From Semisulcospira habei (Eukaryota; Mollusca; Gastropoda; Semisulcospiridae), in the NCBI GenBank assembly GCA_036245525.1, contig BTPG01000001.1, positions 182,635,250-182,699,249 on the forward strand: a DNA stretch of 64,000 nucleotides, given 5' to 3'. Below, one piece after another: positions 60,350 through 64,000 of the stretch; position 1 is the stretch's first letter, and each line of letters starts with the position of its first letter. The notes beneath the pieces are model-generated. The model was given only the letters and a program-made list of their open reading frames with translations. It had not been told where the DNA came from and made no database searches. The position numbers were made by a program, and so were the translations under genes.

Positions 60350-62985
60350 ACGACGAGAGACCTCCAGCAACTCCTGTCCTGTGCTTCTCCTTCGATTCTA
60401 CTCCAGGTGGTTCCCAGTCTCTTGATGTCTGCCTGGAGGTCTCGACGCCAGGAGTTTCTCGGCCTACCTCTTTTCCTCTTTCCCTGAGGGTTCCATGACA
60501 ATGCCTGCCTAGTGATACTGGAAGCCGGCTTTCTCAGGCTGTGACCGATCCATCCCCATCTTCTTCGCCCAATTTCATTCTCTGCTGTTATCTGCTCTGT
60601 TCTGTCCCAGAGTCTGACGTTGCTGATCTTCTCTGGCCAGTGGATTTTCAAAATTCTTCTAAGGCAACTGTTCATGAAGGTCTGTACTCTGTTGACTGTG
60701 GTTTTTGTCAATCTCCAAGTCTCTGCTCCATATAGGAGAACTGCTTTTACATTGGAGTTGAAAATCCGGACTCTGGTGCGTTGTGACATTTCTCTGGAAC
60801 TCCACACTTTTTTTAACTGGAGAAAGGCCGCTCTGGCTTTACCGATTTGTGCTCTGACATCTGCATCAGTGCCGCCTTTTTTGTCTATGATGCTCCCGAG
60901 ATAGGTGAAGGACTCCACCTCCTCCAACGGGGTGCCAGCAAGCAAGATTGGTTCTTCCCTGGTTGTGTTCAGCCTCACTGTCTTTGCCCTCTGTTTGTGA
61001 ATGGTGAGGCCCACTTGGGACGAGATGTCAGCAAGCCTCGTGGTCCTGTCCTGCATTTGTTGATGAGTGTGGGACAGTAATGCCAAGTCGTCTGCAAAAT
61101 CGAGGTCGTCAAGCTGTGTCCACAGTGTCCACTGTATTCCACCTCGTCTGTGCTCTGTGGTCATCTTCATGACCCAGTCTATGGCCAGTAGGAAGAGGAA
61201 CGGAGACAGCAGACACCCCTGCCTGACACCAGTTCTGACCTGGAGCTCCCCGGTGAACTGCCCTTCGTGGATCACGCGACATGTCATGCCATCACAGCTG
61301 CTCTTGATCAGGCGGACGAGCTTTGTGGGTACACCATAGTGTCGTAGGAGTTTCCACAGAGTCTCTCGGTCCACGCTGTCAAATGCTTTCTCATAATCCA
61401 CAAAGTTGACGTACAGCGGGGAGCTCCACTCCAGAGACTGTTCCACGATGATGCCATTCTTCAAAAATGCCACTGCTCCTCTGATCTCCTCCCGGCTGGG
61501 CCCGTCACAGCCGATGGGTAGGTCGGTCTCTGCTGGCTGGATGTCGGGTGGGCTAGGGCTGTTCAGCAACTCTTCAAAATACTCGGCCCATCTGTCGAGC
61601 CGGTCCGCTCTGTCCGCAATAGGCCTGCCCTCTTTGTCTTCCACTGGTCTCTCCGCATGGCCATACCTACCCGACAATCCTGTGGTAATGTCGTAGAGCT
61701 GTTTCATGCTGCCGCCGCCTGCTGCCTTTTCTGCCTCCGCTGTCAGGCTGTCTGTGTAGGCCCTCTTGTCTGCCCCGATACTCCTCCTCACCTCGCGGTC
61801 GGCTTCCGAGCACTCCTCCTGTGCCCCCACTTTGGCTGCTCTCGTGCGACCGTTGTTGACCGCTGCCTTCTTCTGCTTCCTCGCTTCTATCTTCTTCAAG
61901 GTCTGCGCCGACAGCCAGTCCCTGTGGTGGTGTCTCCCGAACCACACAGTGTCCTTGCAGGCTGAGTTCAGCGCCTCTCCAACTGCCCTCCACTGCTGCT
62001 CTGTGGCGACCACCTCCCCTTCATTTACCAGCTCCCGTAGCGCTTGAAACCGGCCGGACAGCACCAGCCTGAACTCCCCTCTAACTCCAGCCTCTCTCAG
62101 GAGGCCTACATTATAGCGCCGTCCTCCTGTCGTCTCCGCGCGGCTCTTCCCCAGCTTGAGCTTCACTCCTAAGGTAAGCAGATGGTGGTCTGAGGCGACA
62201 TCTGCTCCCCTCCTCACTCGAACATCCCGAAGGGATCCTCCAAATTTCTTGCCAACGCAGACATGGCCCATTTGGCTCTTTGCTGTATGGTCAGGCGAGA
62301 CCCAAGTTGCCCTGTGCATTCTTCTGTGTGGGAAGATGCTGCCTCCAATGACAAGTCGGTTTAGAGCACAAAAGTCCACAAACCTCTCCCCGTTCTCACT
62401 CATCTCTGATCCTAGTCCCTGTCTCCCCATCACCTCTTCATATCCGGTGTTGTCCTCCCCTATTTTGGCATTAAAATCGCCCATGACGATGGTGATGTCT
62501 CGCTCCGCACATTTGTCCACGGCACTCTGGAGTCGGTCGTAGAACTCTTGTTTTTCTTCCTCGTCACTGTCATTGGTGGGCGCATAACACTGGATGACTT
62601 TCAGCTTGAGCTTTTTTTTTGTTTTAAAGGCTGCTGTGATAATTCTTGGCCCAAGAGGTTCCCAGCCCATCAGCGCTCTCTGTGCCACTGGTGACAGCAT
62701 GAACGCTACTCCTTCTGCATGGGGGGCATTCTCCTCTTCATGACCTGAATACAGAATCATCTCCCCACTTAACAGCCTTTTCTGGCCAGACTGCGTCCAT
62801 CTGGCTTCACTGATACCCAGCAGGGAAAGGTTGTACTTTTGCATTTCCACTGCCATCTGGGCGGCCCTGCCGCTCTGGCACATGGTCTTGACATTCCATG
62901 TGCCCATGGTTGTGTCCCTGGATAGAGAGAGGCGGCTCGGTCCTGTGGCTTCCGAAGACTTCCGGCTTTCACCACAGGACGTCAT
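60350..62985 (-). pseudogene. RTE endonuclease-RT ORF of copy C (open but deleted)
   Basis: The frame is uninterrupted from ATG 62985 through the 3' truncation; the last ~15 codons come from flanking DNA. The endonuclease has GTWNVKTM, GISEARWTQSG, MGDFNAKIG and ASDHHLL. The RT palm keeps GVRQGCLLSPF and LDFADDLALLSH. About 110 residues are missing between AVAFLKNG and IIVEQSLEW, removing the RT finger motifs. Residues between ~220 and ~520 show many K-to-R, N-to-S/G, T-to-A, R-to-G, E-to-G and Q-to-R changes against copies 1 and B, all explained by A-to-G. It is non-functional as an RT. Confidence 0.87.
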
Positions 62986-63264
62986 AAGTCTTCTAGTAGA
63001 AGAACCTTCCTCCTCCAGGAAAGGAATTACTGTTAGTCTTTTCGTCGGCGTTTTTGTAGCTATTTCCTTTTTTGCAGGGTGGGGAAGCTACCCCCACGCC
63101 CAACCCCCTTACTAGGAGGACCAGGGGTTTTCTGTCGGGGTCACCTTCCCTTAGACCATGTTGGTTCACGGCACCTTATTTCATTCGGTGCACCCCTCTC
63201 ACGAGGGACCCCCTATCCACCACCCAGGGGACGCGCCTCAACGCCATATGGTCCCAGCGCGAGG
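60350..63264 (-). mobile_element. RTE-type LINE copy C, 3'-truncated, with clustered A-to-G changes
   Basis: Same family and same 5' end as copies 1 and B. It is inserted in an L2-like LINE and flanked by the 11-bp duplication AAAAGCTGAGT. It lacks the last ~43 nt and the (GTAA)n tail. It has a ~333-nt in-frame deletion in the RT at ~61455. Over ~61455-62325 it differs from copies 1 and B almost exclusively by T-to-C on the plus strand, that is A-to-G on the element's sense strand. Confidence 0.9.
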
Positions 63265-63275
63265 AAAAGCTGAGT

Positions 63276-64000
63276 GCTTACATGAAATGATCTGAGCTTT
63301 CTCAAATAGTAAAGATGGGTATGCGTTTTTTTCACAATAGCATCTGTGTTTTGTTTCCAGTTAAGTGTGTTGTCAAAAAGAACACCTAAATACTTGTAGG
63401 ACTCTACACGCTCAATTTCTGTTCTCTTGATGACAACAGGACCAGGATGTTGTTTGTTATTCCTGAAATCTATGACCATCTCTTTTGTTTTGCCAACATG
63501 TAATTCAAGATAGTTTCTATCGCACCACTCTACAAAGTCATCGATCTCTTGTCGATAGTGTCTGTCGTCCTCATCTGTAATCCGATCTGTCTGTGCCGTG
63601 TCGTCAGCGTATTTGTCCATGACACAGTCGTCATGAGTAGCTCTACAGTCTGCTGTGTACAAAGAAAGCAAAAAAGGCGACAGGATAGTCCCCTGTGGTG
63701 CACCGGTGTTGGTAAAAAGTACATCTGAGATTAGATTCAAACTAATTCTGACGTACTGTGGGTGGGTAGTGAGATAGTCCAAAACCGAAAGAATGGTAGA
63801 GGCATTTATGTTCATGTGAACTAGTTTGGAGGCGAGTATGTGTGGCTGAATGGTGTTAAAAGCAGATGAAAAATCATAGAACATCAGTCGTTTTTCTAAA
63901 TGAGAGTAGATGTTGTTTACAACATGCAAAATGGCATCATCAACACCTCTTTGCCTTCTGTAAGCAAACTGAAAGGGGTCCATAAAATCTGAAACCTGCA
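63276..64000 (-). pseudogene. L2-like LINE reverse transcriptase (continues past the window)
   Basis: Minus-strand RT with FQFAYRRQRGVDDAIL, MFYDFSSAFNTIQPHIL, TGAPQGTILSPFLLSLYTAD, the catalytic MDKYADDTAQ, and VESYKYLGVLFDNTLNW. It then reaches the insertion point of copy C, beyond which it continues at 60338 downward. The 5' part lies outside the window. The RT frame is open over ~240 codons. Confidence 0.82.

Overview
The window is nuclear DNA from an animal, most likely a marine mollusc and perhaps a gastropod. The reasons are spliced exons with GT/AG borders, tRNA-derived SINEs, several non-LTR retrotransposon lineages, long AC/ATT microsatellites and an abundant GGCTCA...TGAGCC repeat. 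The taxonomic guess is inference from repeat style only. Host coding sequence is very sparse. I recognise two consecutive exons of a P5B-type ATPase (ATP13A family) on the + strand, at 863-997 and 33302-33368. They imply one intron of about 32.3 kb and a following intron that runs to the end of the window or beyond. Almost everything else is mobile DNA inside these two introns.

First intron (998-33301): an RTE fragment; two tRNA-derived SINEs; an internally deleted hAT element (3658-5370) with an 8-bp duplication and a 36-bp hairpin; a deleted Ty3/gypsy element (8383-14345, duplication GCCAG) whose second LTR carries a LINE and a piggyBac-like element; a duplicated ~420-470 bp block; an RNase H-bearing I-type LINE fragment; several copies of the GGCTCA repeat; and a solo LTR of the same gypsy family (26905-32127, duplication AATAG). 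The solo LTR contains a nearly intact RTE element and a second piggyBac-like element.

Second intron (33369 to the end): RTE copy A (34241-39155), split by full-length RTE copy B (35190-38489), each with its own target duplication; a complete 16.1-kb Polinton/Maverick (39622-55754); CR1/L2/RTE fragments; and RTE copy C (60350-63264) inserted in an L2-like LINE.

The Polinton has ~1.2-kb terminal inverted repeats flanked by CTATAG. It carries 14 tightly packed genes: integrase, protein-primed-type DNA polymerase B, packaging ATPase, major capsid protein and ten others. The gene set is that of a virus-like element able to integrate, replicate and package. The polymerase frame is broken once, in a T7 run, and I found no recognisable maturation protease. 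Nearly every start codon is directly preceded by an A(A/T)TAAAA motif, which looks like an element-specific promoter or start signature.

The most unusual signal outside the Polinton is in RTE copy C. About 870 bp of it differs from its sister copies almost only by A-to-G changes on the element's sense strand. This pattern is expected if the RNA was hyper-edited by an adenosine deaminase (ADAR) before being reverse transcribed.
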